From Peptoniphilus sp. ING2-D1G (lineage in GTDB: Bacteria; Bacillota; Clostridia; Tissierellales; Peptoniphilaceae), in assembly GCA_000952975.1 (NCBI GenBank), contig LM997412.1, positions 186,001-250,000 on the forward strand: a DNA stretch of 64,000 nt. The letters are read 5' to 3'. Of this stretch, positions 17,549-25,857 are shown in pieces (position 1 is the stretch's first letter; the number at the start of each line of letters is the position of its first letter). Below the pieces are notes generated by a model. The model was not told the DNA's origin. It did not search any database and worked only from the letters and a program-made list of their open reading frames with translations. The position numbers and the translations under genes are program-made.

Positions 17549-18445
17549 TTATCTTATAATATCTACATTTCTATCCTTAAGTTCTTTGTCTATGGCTGAA
17601 ATAACTGAAAGTTTATCGGCGCTCCAAAGGGGCGCTATTAGTTTTTCTTTATTGGCATCTCCAGTGAGTCTGTGTATGACCACATCTTTAGGCAACATTT
17701 CAATAGTGTCGCAAACCAATTGTACATATTCATCCTTTGAAAGGAGTTTAAAGGGGTTGTGTTTATAGTATTGGTACAATGGGGCGTCATTTTGTATGTA
17801 GAGGGAGTGGAATTTAACGCCGAAGGGGTGAAGTTTCGATACATAATCTACGGTTTCAAGCATTTCTTTTTTTGTTTCAGTGGGCAATCCGAAGATTATA
17901 TGCACCAGGTACTTAATGTGATTTTTCTCCAGTTTTTTAATGTTCTCATGGAAAATCCCATGGGAGTAGCCTCTTTTTATAAATTCTATGCTTTTCTCAT
18001 GAATGCTCTGCATGCCGATTTCAAGAAATAAAAAAGTTTTTTGATTTAGGCAGGTGAGCATTTCCATGACTTCATCACCCAGACAATCTGCCCGCGTGGC
18101 TATAGAAAGACCTACAATTTCATCCCTTGATATAATATAATTATACAATTTTTTTAAATTTGTTACATCTCCATAGGTGTTTGTAAAATTTTGAAAATAG
18201 GCGATGTATTTTTCCGACTTCCATTTTTTCTTCAACAGATTTTTTTGCGCTTCAATTTGCATGTCTATGTTTTCAAAATCCGATGTAAAATCTCCGCTTC
18301 CTCTTTCAGAGCAAAAAATACATCCTAAGGAGCTTATGGTACCATCTCTATTGGGGCATGTCGCACCGCCGTCCAAAGACAGCTTAACTATTTTTTCTTC
18401 GAATTTTCCTTTGAAAAATGTATTGAAATCCAAGAATCTTCTCAT
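17549..18445 (-). CDS. Radical SAM protein, YhcC/TIGR01212 family
   Basis: A 298-residue protein. The N-terminus LDFNTFFKGKFEEKIVKLSLDGGATCPNRDGTISSLGCIFCSERGSGDF contains the cluster cysteines in the CPNRDG...GCIFC arrangement specific to TIGR01212. Other conserved stretches are FQNFTNTYGD, LEIGMQSIHEKS and KFHSLYIQNDAPL. Members are related to the Elp3/YhcC group, but their substrate is not settled. A promoter region shared with the divergent TPR gene lies at 18446-18510. Confidence 0.88.
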   Translation of the reverse strand: MRRFLDFNTFFKGKFEEKIVKLSLDGGATCPNRDGTISSLGCIFCSERGSGDFTSDFENIDMQIEAQKNLLKKKWKSEKYIAYFQNFTNTYGDVTNLKKLYNYIISRDEIVGLSIATRADCLGDEVMEMLTCLNQKTFLFLEIGMQSIHEKSIEFIKRGYSHGIFHENIKKLEKNHIKYLVHIIFGLPTETKKEMLETVDYVSKLHPFGVKFHSLYIQNDAPLYQYYKHNPFKLLSKDEYVQLVCDTIEMLPKDVVIHRLTGDANKEKLIAPLWSADKLSVISAIDKELKDRNVDIIR

Positions 18446-18486
18446 ACAATCACCGCTAAGACATTATAGCACACTTTGGATTTACT

Positions 18487-18495
18487 TGATATAAT
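18487..18495 (+). promoter_or_regulatory. Extended -10 promoter of the TPR-map operon
   Basis: TGATATAAT, 19 bp before the ATG of the TPR gene; the AGGAGG site follows. Confidence 0.6.
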
Positions 18496-18514
18496 AAAAG
18501 TTTAGGAGGGTTTC

Positions 18515-19435
18515 ATGTCACAAAAGGATAAAAAACTCAATAATTATATGATACTGGCTGAGGGTTTTTCTGATAAGGGAGAATATGAAAAGGCCGTTGA
18601 TAACTATTACAAGGCTATTAATTTTGCAGATGAAAAGGAACAGGAAGAGATATTTTTCGAAATAGCTGATATTCATCTTCTCAAGGAAAATTATTCAGAA
18701 GCTGAAAAAGCATATGATGATATTTTAAAAATAAACAGCTATTCCGCCGGAGCCTATTACGGACTTGCTCTGACAACGGAGCTGAGACAAGGAAATGTTT
18801 CCCGTGTGATAGAAAATTATAAAAAGGCCATAGAGATTGATCCCGGATATGATCGTGCATATTATTATTTGGCACATCAGTATTTGAAGCAAAATGACAA
18901 AAAATCAGCATTGGAAGCTTTAGAAAAGTGTCTTGAATTAAATCCTGAAGACTATGTAAGCTGCAACGATATCGGGTCCATCTATGAAAATGAAAAGAAT
19001 TTTGAAAGGGCGGAAAAATATTTCAGACAAAGTCTTAAAATAAATCCCGAATATTTCAGAGCTCTTTACAACATGGGAGTAGTTTGCAAGGCGAGGGGAG
19101 ACAATGAGAAAGCTCTGTCATATTATAAAAAAGCTAAGGAGTTTTCGAATTTTGAAAATATATATTTGAATATGTCCGCTATATATATTGAAGAAGAGGA
19201 TTTGAAATCAGCTCTTGATATTTTAACAAAGGGCATAAAATTCAATGAAGACAGCATAAACCTGCATTACAACAGAGCTTGTGTCAATGCGAAGCTAAAG
19301 GAATTGGACAAAGCTGTAGAGGATTATAAATGGGCAGTAGGTTTAAATAGAGATGTTGAGATTTGGGCGAGAAAAGATCCCGATTTAAAAGATGTCATAA
19401 AAGGAGTAAAAGATGATAATAATAAAGACGCTTGA
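18515..19435 (+). CDS. Tetratricopeptide repeat protein
   Basis: A 306-residue cytoplasmic protein built almost wholly of TPR units, with motifs such as GEYEKAVDNYYKAINFA, ENYSEAEKAYDDILKIN, PGYDRAYYYLAHQYLKQ and ALEALEKCLELNPEDYVS. About seven to eight repeats can be counted. TPR arrays are protein-binding scaffolds; the partner is unknown. It is the first gene of a four-gene operon and overlaps map by 23 bp. Confidence 0.9.
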   Translation: MSQKDKKLNNYMILAEGFSDKGEYEKAVDNYYKAINFADEKEQEEIFFEIADIHLLKENYSEAEKAYDDILKINSYSAGAYYGLALTTELRQGNVSRVIENYKKAIEIDPGYDRAYYYLAHQYLKQNDKKSALEALEKCLELNPEDYVSCNDIGSIYENEKNFERAEKYFRQSLKINPEYFRALYNMGVVCKARGDNEKALSYYKKAKEFSNFENIYLNMSAIYIEEEDLKSALDILTKGIKFNEDSINLHYNRACVNAKLKELDKAVEDYKWAVGLNRDVEIWARKDPDLKDVIKGVKDDNNKDA

Positions 19436-20168
19436 AGAAATAAAAAAGATGAAAATCGCGGGCAAGGTTTTATCCGATGTTCATCACGAACTTAGAAATT
19501 TGATAAAACCCGGCGTAAAAACTATTGAATTGGATAAATTTGTTGAAAAATACTTAAAGGACCAAGGAGCATTTCCTGAACAAAAGGGATATGAGGGATA
19601 TCCCTATTCCATCTGTTCAAGTGTAAATGACGAGATTTGTCACGGCTTTCCATCGGAATACGAATTAAAGGATGGAGATATAGTCACCATAGACATGGTT
19701 GTAAATGTCGATGGGTGGCTTGCCGATTCGGCATGGTCCTACGAGGTGGGAAGTGTATCCCAAGAAGCCAAGAATCTTTTAAAAATTACAAGAGAGGCGA
19801 TGTATAGGGGAATTGAAAAGGCGATCATAGGCAACAGACTTGGCGATATAGGGCATGCAATTCAGTCTTATGTTGAGCCGAAGGGATACAGCGTTGTAAG
19901 GGAATTTGTCGGACACGGAATAGGCAGAGAAATGCACGAAGATCCGCAAGTATTGCACTATGGAAAACCGGGAAGAGGTGTTAGAATTACAGAGGGCATG
20001 GTGTTTACCGTAGAACCGATGATAAATGCCGGGGCCTGTGATTTAGTCATAGATAGTAACGGATGGACCGCAAGAACGAAGGACGGTTCGCTTTCAGCAC
20101 AATACGAACATCAAATCGCCATTACGAAGGATGGACCTGTCATAATAACAGATCAGGGAGATTGTTGA
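19413..20168 (+). CDS. map: Methionine aminopeptidase, type I
   Basis: A 251-residue enzyme that removes initiator Met. The metal ligands are visible in order: Asp in TIDMVV and ADSAWS, His in FVGHGIGREMHEDP, Glu in VFTVEPMI and Glu in YEHQIAI. The His of ICHGFPS is the catalytic histidine. Start ATG 19413 has GGAGT 6 nt upstream within the end of the TPR gene. Its location outside the ribosomal protein operon suggests this may be a second Map copy, but that cannot be checked here. Confidence 0.95.
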   Translation: MIIIKTLEEIKKMKIAGKVLSDVHHELRNLIKPGVKTIELDKFVEKYLKDQGAFPEQKGYEGYPYSICSSVNDEICHGFPSEYELKDGDIVTIDMVVNVDGWLADSAWSYEVGSVSQEAKNLLKITREAMYRGIEKAIIGNRLGDIGHAIQSYVEPKGYSVVREFVGHGIGREMHEDPQVLHYGKPGRGVRITEGMVFTVEPMINAGACDLVIDSNGWTARTKDGSLSAQYEHQIAITKDGPVIITDQGDC

Positions 20169-20184
20169 TAATTTTAGGAGGAAC

Positions 20185-21573
20185 ATGAGCAAGGGAATAG
20201 ACATTTTAAAAGATGATGTAATGAAGGTGATGGTGAAGTTATCATTGCCTCTTATGGGAACAGCTTTTATACAGATGGCATATTCCATGGTGGATTTGAT
20301 TTGGCTGGGAAAGGTGTCTACAGAAGCTGTCGCCGCAGTGGGAAGTGTCGGGTTTTTCGTTTGGATTTCTCAAGCACTCACCTTAATCGCAAAAACCGGA
20401 CTTTCGGTGGGCATGAGTCAGGCCTATGGAAAAAATGACAAAAAAAGCCTGATAAGCATAATGAGGAGCGGTTTCCAAGTTAATTTTATAATCTTTGTGA
20501 TATTAACTTCAGTATGCATTTTTTTTAAGAAAGAACTTCTGGGAATTTATAATTTGGAACAAAATGTTGAAGTTCTCGCAATGCAATACTTTGAAATAGT
20601 GATATTGGGGTTTGTTTTTACCTTTCTAAGCGCATTTTTTTCCGCCGTGTACTATGCGGAAGGAAATTCAAGGATGCCTTTCAAAATATCCACCATATCA
20701 CTTGTCACAAATATAGTTTTGGATCCGGTATTAATATTCGGAGTGAGTATTTTTCCGGAAATGGGAGTTAGGGGAGCTGCAATAGCGACGGTTTTTGCTC
20801 AAGGTCTGCAGATCTTTATATACTTGTTTCTCGGCAAAAAATACGATGAGATATTTACAAAAGTTAATTTTTTTGAAAAATTCGACCTGAAATTTTTTAT
20901 AGATATTTTGAAATTGGGAGTTCCCACATCTATCACATCCATAGTCCATGCTTTTGTAGGAATAAAATTAAACAGTTACATAGCGGCCTTCGGTTCAGCT
21001 TCGGTAGCTGCATATACCATAGGCTCTCAAATCGAATCCATATCATGGATGAGCGCGGAGGGATTTGCCACTGCCTTAAGCACGATATTCGGGCAAAATT
21101 ACGGAGCGGGAAATTTTAAGCGATTGAAGGAAGCAAGAAAAAAGGGCTTGAAAATATTGACATACATAGGAGTTTTTGCCGCAGGGCTGCTCTTTATATT
21201 CGGGAAAAACATTTTTGAAATCTTCATACCTGTGGATGCTCATGTAATAATGATAGGTGCCAACTATTTAAAGATAAATGCCATATCGGAGTTGTTTATG
21301 TGCTATGAAATAGGAACAACAGGAATGTTAAACGGTTTGGGACTTACAAAATACCCTGCAATTAATTCAGTGATATTAAACGTAATGAGAATTCCCATAG
21401 CTCTAATGTTAATGCCGATACTGAATGTAGACGGAATCTGGTTTGCAATGTCGATTTCAAGTTGCATAAAGGGAATTACAATACTTTTAATTTATGTATA
21501 TTTAAGAGATAAGACCTCCGGATTTAGGGTAGATATGGAAAAATATGTAAGCAGAGTAAAGGATGTAGTTTAG
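20185..21573 (+). CDS. MATE family efflux transporter
   Basis: A 462-residue protein with twelve membrane helices in two homologous halves. It carries the typical N-terminal LSLPLMGTAFIQMAYSMVDLIWLGKVSTEAVAAVG and the equivalent GVPTSITSIVHAFVGIKLNSYIAAFG near residue 245. MATE proteins export cationic drugs or metabolites using Na+ or H+ gradients. AGGAGG precedes the start, 16 bp after map. Confidence 0.93.
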   Translation: MSKGIDILKDDVMKVMVKLSLPLMGTAFIQMAYSMVDLIWLGKVSTEAVAAVGSVGFFVWISQALTLIAKTGLSVGMSQAYGKNDKKSLISIMRSGFQVNFIIFVILTSVCIFFKKELLGIYNLEQNVEVLAMQYFEIVILGFVFTFLSAFFSAVYYAEGNSRMPFKISTISLVTNIVLDPVLIFGVSIFPEMGVRGAAIATVFAQGLQIFIYLFLGKKYDEIFTKVNFFEKFDLKFFIDILKLGVPTSITSIVHAFVGIKLNSYIAAFGSASVAAYTIGSQIESISWMSAEGFATALSTIFGQNYGAGNFKRLKEARKKGLKILTYIGVFAAGLLFIFGKNIFEIFIPVDAHVIMIGANYLKINAISELFMCYEIGTTGMLNGLGLTKYPAINSVILNVMRIPIALMLMPILNVDGIWFAMSISSCIKGITILLIYVYLRDKTSGFRVDMEKYVSRVKDVV

Positions 21574-21581
21574 GAGGAAAT

Positions 21582-22181
21582 ATGATAGAACAATTAAAAA
21601 AACCTGAAGAGGGAGAAGAGATTGTAATTTTAAGTACGAACCACGGCGAGATAAAAATAAGGCTTTTTCCTGAAGCTGCACCGAAAGCGGTGGAAAACTT
21701 TAAAGAGTTGATAAAAAAAGGATATTATGACGGATTGATTTTTCACAGAGTAATAGACAACTTCATGATCCAAGGCGGAGACCCTTTGGGAACGGGAGTT
21801 GGCGGAGAAAGCATTTGGGGCAAACCCTTTGAAGATGAATTTGATTTGAATTTCAGAAATTTCAGAGGTGCGTTGTCCATGGCAAATGCAGGTCCCAATA
21901 CTAACGGTTCGCAATTTTTTATAGTTCAAATGGGTCCCATTGAGGATGAAACAATCAGAAAAATGAGATCAGCAGGTGAAGAAAAGGGATATCCCGATGA
22001 AATAGTCGACGTCTATGAAAACCTCGGCGGAGCGTACTGGCTTGACGGCAGACATACCGTATTCGGACAGGTGTTTGAGGGCATGGAAACAGTTGATGAA
22101 ATCGCATCGGTCAGAGTTGATTTCAGAAACAAACCCGTGAAGGACGTAATTATTGAAAGTGCAAAAATAGAGTTATGTTAA
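21582..22181 (+). CDS. Cyclophilin-type peptidyl-prolyl cis-trans isomerase
   Basis: A 199-residue cytoplasmic cyclophilin with no signal peptide. Signature FHRVIDNFMIQGGDP contains the catalytic Arg; FRGALSMANAGPNTNGSQFFI supplies the Gln/Phe active-site residues, and WLDGRHTVFGQVFEGME the Trp-region. An insertion of about 40 residues (EDETIRKMRSAGEEKGYPDEIVDVYENLGG) between the last two motifs is common in clostridial members. It is the last gene of the TPR-map-MATE operon, followed by a terminator. Confidence 0.94.
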   Translation: MIEQLKKPEEGEEIVILSTNHGEIKIRLFPEAAPKAVENFKELIKKGYYDGLIFHRVIDNFMIQGGDPLGTGVGGESIWGKPFEDEFDLNFRNFRGALSMANAGPNTNGSQFFIVQMGPIEDETIRKMRSAGEEKGYPDEIVDVYENLGGAYWLDGRHTVFGQVFEGMETVDEIASVRVDFRNKPVKDVIIESAKIELC

Positions 22182-22194
22182 TTTAAATATTAAG

Positions 22195-22226
22195 AAAAGC
22201 TTAAATTTAAGTATTTAGGCTTTTTT
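22195..22226 (+). terminator. Terminator of the TPR-map-MATE-cyclophilin operon
   Basis: AAAGCTTAAAT pairs with ATTTAGGCTTT around TTAAGT and runs into TTTTTT. Confidence 0.85.
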
Positions 22227-22273
22227 GTATTTTAATCTGAATATCAGATGATATAATCAAATTGGTGAATAAA

Positions 22274-23467
22274 ATGAAAAAAGTTTTTTATGCCCTATTG
22301 GCAATAGCCTTTGCCTTTATGGCATTGTTTATCGGAATATACTACAGCGGATTTTCCCTTGCTAAAAAAGACGATATAAAAATAAAAAATTCTGTCAAAA
22401 CTGAGCAAAAGGCGGAAGTCCAAGAGCCTAAAACCCATGAGGTGAAAATTTGGGCGACAGGGGACATAATGTATCATATGCCTCTATATAAAAATAATTT
22501 TAATCCAGAAAATGCGGAGTATGACTTTTCAAATTACTACAGAAGAGTTTCAGAGTATTTAAATGGTGCGGACTTAGTAATAGGCAATTTTGAAAGCACC
22601 ATCAATAGGAATAAACCCCTTAGTGGACATCCCATGTTCAACACTCCTCCCGAAGCTGTGAAGTATTTGAAGGAGTCAGGATTCGACATTTTATCCACGG
22701 CGAATAATCATTGTTTAGACACGGGAGTTGAAGGGATTTATACCACTATAGATGCAATGGATAATGTAGGAATTAAACATTTTGGAACCTTTAAAGACAC
22801 AAGAGAACCCCTTATAGTTGAATGCAATAATATAAAAATCGGGTTGATTTCCTATTCCGAGATATTTAACGGACTGGATCCCTTGGTGGGCGAAGACCAA
22901 AAACACATAATATCTCCTCTTGATGAAGAACTCATAATAAATGACATCACCCGACTTAAAAATCGAGGGGTCGACTATATAATCTGTTACCCTCATTGGG
23001 GCATAGAATACAGCAGAATGCCAAGCGAAACTCAAAAATACTTCAAGGATTTTTTAATAAAAAACGGAGTCGATTCGGTTTTAGGTTCACATCCTCACGT
23101 CATACAACCCTTTGAAACTATGGAATTTGAAGAAGATGAAAAATTCACCATATACTCCATGGGCAATTCCATCTCCAATCAAAGGATAAAATGGATTGGA
23201 AGAAGGGGTGTGGAATCAGGAGTATTCGTGGAATTAAATCTTGAAAAAACAGGAGATAAAACAAAGCTTAAAAGTTATAATTTGTTTCCCACTTACGTAA
23301 ACAGGTACATCGATGAAAGAGGAGTTATTCAATCGGAAGTGGTTCTTTATTACGATTTGTTGGAAAATGGAAAATACCGTGATATTTTAAGTGAAGGAGA
23401 CAAGGTCTTTGTAGATGAAAACTATAAAGAGACTATGGAAGTTTTAAATAGCAAAGTAACAAAGTAA
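22274..23467 (+). CDS. CapA family protein (metallophosphoesterase-like)
   Basis: A 397-residue protein with an N-terminal membrane anchor (KKVFYALLAIAFAFMALFIGIYYSG) and an extracellular CapA/PgsA domain starting at VKIWATGDIMYH. Conserved points are GNFESTI, FDILSTANNHCLDTGVEGI, CYPHWGIEY and VLGSHPHVIQP, which form a calcineurin-like metal site. CapA proteins take part in poly-gamma-glutamate or other capsule export and anchoring, but no capBC genes are nearby, so the role here is open. ATG 22274 is chosen with a weak GGTGA site; it is flanked by terminators and is monocistronic. Confidence 0.88.
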   Translation: MKKVFYALLAIAFAFMALFIGIYYSGFSLAKKDDIKIKNSVKTEQKAEVQEPKTHEVKIWATGDIMYHMPLYKNNFNPENAEYDFSNYYRRVSEYLNGADLVIGNFESTINRNKPLSGHPMFNTPPEAVKYLKESGFDILSTANNHCLDTGVEGIYTTIDAMDNVGIKHFGTFKDTREPLIVECNNIKIGLISYSEIFNGLDPLVGEDQKHIISPLDEELIINDITRLKNRGVDYIICYPHWGIEYSRMPSETQKYFKDFLIKNGVDSVLGSHPHVIQPFETMEFEEDEKFTIYSMGNSISNQRIKWIGRRGVESGVFVELNLEKTGDKTKLKSYNLFPTYVNRYIDERGVIQSEVVLYYDLLENGKYRDILSEGDKVFVDENYKETMEVLNSKVTK

Positions 23468-23479
23468 ATAATAGAAATT

Positions 23480-23526
23480 AAAAAACGGAACTCATGTAGC
23501 TAATTCTCTACTGAGTTCCGTTTTTT
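23480..23526 (+). terminator. Terminator of the capA-like gene
   Basis: AAAAAACGGAACTCA (23480-23494) pairs with TGAGTTCCGTTTTTT (23512-23526); an inner GTAG/CTAC extends the stem. The T-run abuts the next repeat. Confidence 0.92.
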
Positions 23527-23605
23527 GTAGGGGCGTCCGCATTCGTCCGCCCGTCATAATTCGCTATATAATATAATGCGGGACGATGAAGGCATCGTCC
23601 CCTAC
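23527..23605. repeat. Dispersed nested palindrome, copy 5
   Basis: GTAGGGG at the left, GGGACGATGAAGGCATCGTCCCCTAC at the right. It starts immediately after the terminator T-run. A degraded arm lies at about 23628-23662. Confidence 0.8.
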
Positions 23606-23735
23606 AATCTCACATTTTTATTCATTATCCGTCGTGGCGGATGTCCGCGTCCGTTCGATACAATTTCATATTTTTATTCATTGGTCAATTGGTCGTTTCA
23701 GTTTTTTATACAATGATTATCTACATATTTCCCCT

Positions 23736-23761
23736 GTAGGGGCGGTCGCCTTCGTCCGCCC
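23736..23761. repeat. Half-copy of the dispersed palindrome (left arm only)
   Basis: GTAGGGGCGGTCGCCTTCG followed by TCCGCCCG forms a single hairpin; the right arm is missing. The rest of 23606-23814 holds no gene that I can support. Confidence 0.65.
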
Positions 23762-23814
23762 GATACACAACAGACTAACCGATTCCCATAGATGTGACCT
23801 GTGATTTAAAGGGA

Positions 23815-24309
23815 TTATTGCACCTTCAATATGCCTTTGATTTCCTTCAAAAGGTCAAGTTGCGTTTCATAAACACCGTCTACATCTTCGTTTTCGGAGT
23901 CAAATTTATAATATCTTGCGTTGTTTTTGCCATAGGGCTTGATATCGCAAATCCTGAAATATTCATATGTAAACTCACCTAAATGCTGATCGAATAAAAG
24001 CTCTATATCTCCGTCGTGCAAATCCTGATGATTTTCTTCGTCGGATTTTTTTAATGAAGAGAGAAGTTCTGTAATCTGCTCTATCATTTCATCGCTTAAT
24101 TCTATATCTTCCGGAGTCTTTGAGTCGCCATCTTCTCGCATTATTTGAGTTTTCAAAGTGTTAAAAGAATATTTTTCACCTGAGGCGAAATCTATTGTGT
24201 AGGTGGGCAATTTGGAGTCTGTATCTTTATTTTCTTTTTCTGAAACAGTATCATTTTTTGTGCATCCTATTAAAATAAAAGCAAGCACGAAAATTAAATA
24301 TTTTTTCAT
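23815..24309 (-). CDS. Hypothetical lipoprotein
   Basis: A 164-residue protein with a type II signal peptide: KKYLIFVLAFILIGC, with the lipobox cysteine at residue 16. The mature part is hydrophilic and acidic (TKNDTVSEKENKDTDSK linker) and ends in DLLKEIKGILKVQ. No recognised domain. AGGTGAT precedes the start; the gene is divergent from the next small membrane protein. Confidence 0.7.
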   Translation of the reverse strand: MKKYLIFVLAFILIGCTKNDTVSEKENKDTDSKLPTYTIDFASGEKYSFNTLKTQIMREDGDSKTPEDIELSDEMIEQITELLSSLKKSDEENHQDLHDGDIELLFDQHLGEFTYEYFRICDIKPYGKNNARYYKFDSENEDVDGVYETQLDLLKEIKGILKVQ

Positions 24310-24335
24310 AACATCACCTCTTAAATAATAACATA

Positions 24336-24344
24336 TGGTATACT
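24336..24344 (+). promoter_or_regulatory. Extended -10 promoter of the small membrane protein gene
   Basis: TGGTATACT, about 30 bp before the ATG; AAGAGGTAATT is the binding site. Confidence 0.5.
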
Positions 24345-24374
24345 ATAATCCACTGATTAAAATAAGAGGTAATT

Positions 24375-24743
24375 ATGAGCAGGAAAAAGAAAAAACAAAT
24401 TACATTAAGAGATATTAAAAAGATTGAGCTGACGGAAGAAGAAAAAAACATTGCAAAGAAAAAATCTATACTTACAATACTTCTGTGTATTTTGTGGCCG
24501 GTTACATTATTTATGCTGTGGCCCGGAGCAAGAAATGCCTTCGGAAATTTATATTTTTTAATTGCCGCAATCTCAATTTTAAATGTGGCGATGACTTATT
24601 TGTACTTAAATCTCGAAATCTCAAGAGATAAATACATTTCCTACACCTTCAATTCCGGTATCGGCAAAATAGAGAGAATAGCCATGTTGTTTTTAATTGT
24701 GGAAGTGGTATTTATCCTCTTATATATTTTTGTACTTAATTGA
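24375..24743 (+). CDS. Small membrane protein of unknown function
   Basis: A 122-residue protein with a very basic N-terminus (SRKKKKQITLRDIKKIEL) and three hydrophobic helices at about 32-48, 58-76 and 102-121. No known family recognised. It has its own promoter and GAGGTAATT site and lies 130 bp ahead of ctsR. Confidence 0.6.
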   Translation: MSRKKKKQITLRDIKKIELTEEEKNIAKKKSILTILLCILWPVTLFMLWPGARNAFGNLYFLIAAISILNVAMTYLYLNLEISRDKYISYTFNSGIGKIERIAMLFLIVEVVFILLYIFVLN

Positions 24744-24773
24744 GAAGATGTGATTTTAAAACTCACTTAGGGA

Positions 24774-24864
24774 TTGACAAATATACGATTCCGATGTACT
24801 ATATAAATAGTTGATTATGAAGATAATCGATTATTTTTTAACTTAAAGGACAAAGATGGTCAAA
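24774..24864 (+). promoter_or_regulatory. ctsR operon promoter and CtsR operator
   Basis: TTGACA (24774-24779), 17 bp, TACTAT (24797-24802). The tandem heptamer GGACAAA-GAT-GGTCAAA (24848-24864) matches the CtsR box with one change in the first half-site. It ends 9 bp before the ctsR ATG, so it overlaps the ribosome-binding region rather than the promoter. This implies autorepression by a roadblock, or use of a second, closer promoter. Confidence 0.85.
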
Positions 24865-24873
24865 GGTGATTAT

Positions 24874-25329
24874 ATGGCAAAACTTTCAAATTCAATTGAA
24901 GAATTTTTAAATGCTCTTTTAGAAGAAACAGACGGAATTTTAGAAATTCAAAGATCGAAAATTTCAGACAAATTTAATTGTGCCCCGTCGCAAATTAACT
25001 ACGTTTTGACTACAAGATTCACACCCTATAAGGGATATTATGTTGAATCAAGAAGAGGCGGTGGCGGTTATATTAGAATAGTAAGGGTAGAAATAAAGAA
25101 TAAGAGCAGAATGGAAAAAATATTTAATGATGAAATCGGAGAATCTTTAACTAAGGGAAAAGCGGATCAAATAATCGACGAGTTGGTACATCTTGAATAT
25201 TTAACAGACAGAGAAGCTGAACTTATAAAGGTATTGATAAATGACAGGTCCTTAAATAAGGCCAATGAAAATAAGAATGAACTTCGAGCGGATATATTGA
25301 AAAATATAATGCTTGTGATTCTACAATAG
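24874..25329 (+). CDS. ctsR: Transcriptional repressor CtsR
   Basis: A 151-residue repressor of class III heat-shock genes. The N-terminal winged helix-turn-helix (AKLSNSIEEFLNALL...APSQINYVLTTRFT) ends in ESRRGGGGYIRI, the glycine-rich wing that reads the CtsR box and acts as thermosensor. The C-terminal helical domain mediates dimerisation. ATG 24874 is preferred over ATG 24856, since the latter lies inside the operator and AAAGGTGAT precedes the former. It regulates this operon and, by the box at 2795, dnaJ-clpB. Confidence 0.95.
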   Translation: MAKLSNSIEEFLNALLEETDGILEIQRSKISDKFNCAPSQINYVLTTRFTPYKGYYVESRRGGGGYIRIVRVEIKNKSRMEKIFNDEIGESLTKGKADQIIDELVHLEYLTDREAELIKVLINDRSLNKANENKNELRADILKNIMLVILQ

Positions 25330-25338
25330 GAGGTTACT

Positions 25339-25857
25339 ATGCTTTGCGATAATTGTAAAAAAAACGAAGCTATTATTTCATATACAAAAATGATCGGCAA
25401 TGAGATAGATGAAGTGCATCTTTGCGCTGAGTGCGCTGAAAAAAAGATGAAGGAAGATATGGTTTTTAACAATGTTGTGACAGATAAAGTGGAAAGTTTT
25501 TTAAGGGAACTTTTTAAGCTTACGGGTAAAAATGAAAAATTTGTCGGAGATAAGAAGTGCAGCAGTTGCGGAACTACTTTTAAGGAATTGGAGCAAAACA
25601 GACTTGGTTGTGAAAATTGCTATGAAGAGTTTAAGGACGAAATAGAAAGCATGCTTCAAAGCCTGAAATTTTCTTCAAAACACATAGGTAAAATTCCCAA
25701 AGGTGCGGGAGAAGCTCCTATCCACAGACGTGAAGAAGAAGAATTGATAAATAAATTAAAAAATGCCGTAGATACTGAAAATTATGAAGAAGCGGCGGTT
25801 TTACGTGATAAATTAAAGGAGTTAAGAGAGACAAATGAGTGTAATATTATACAATGA
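25339..25857 (+). CDS. mcsA: McsA, zinc-binding regulator of McsB/ClpC
   Basis: A 172-residue protein with two paired zinc-binding motifs, CDNC...CAEC (residues 3-34) and CSSC...CENC (~73-95). A C-terminal UVR motif (LINKLKNAVDTENYEEAAVLRDKLKEL) is of the kind that contacts ClpC. In Bacillus, McsA activates the McsB arginine kinase and helps release CtsR. All eight cysteines are present. AGGAGG lies upstream and the gene overlaps mcsB by 23 bp. Confidence 0.95.
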   Translation: MLCDNCKKNEAIISYTKMIGNEIDEVHLCAECAEKKMKEDMVFNNVVTDKVESFLRELFKLTGKNEKFVGDKKCSSCGTTFKELEQNRLGCENCYEEFKDEIESMLQSLKFSSKHIGKIPKGAGEAPIHRREEEELINKLKNAVDTENYEEAAVLRDKLKELRETNECNIIQ

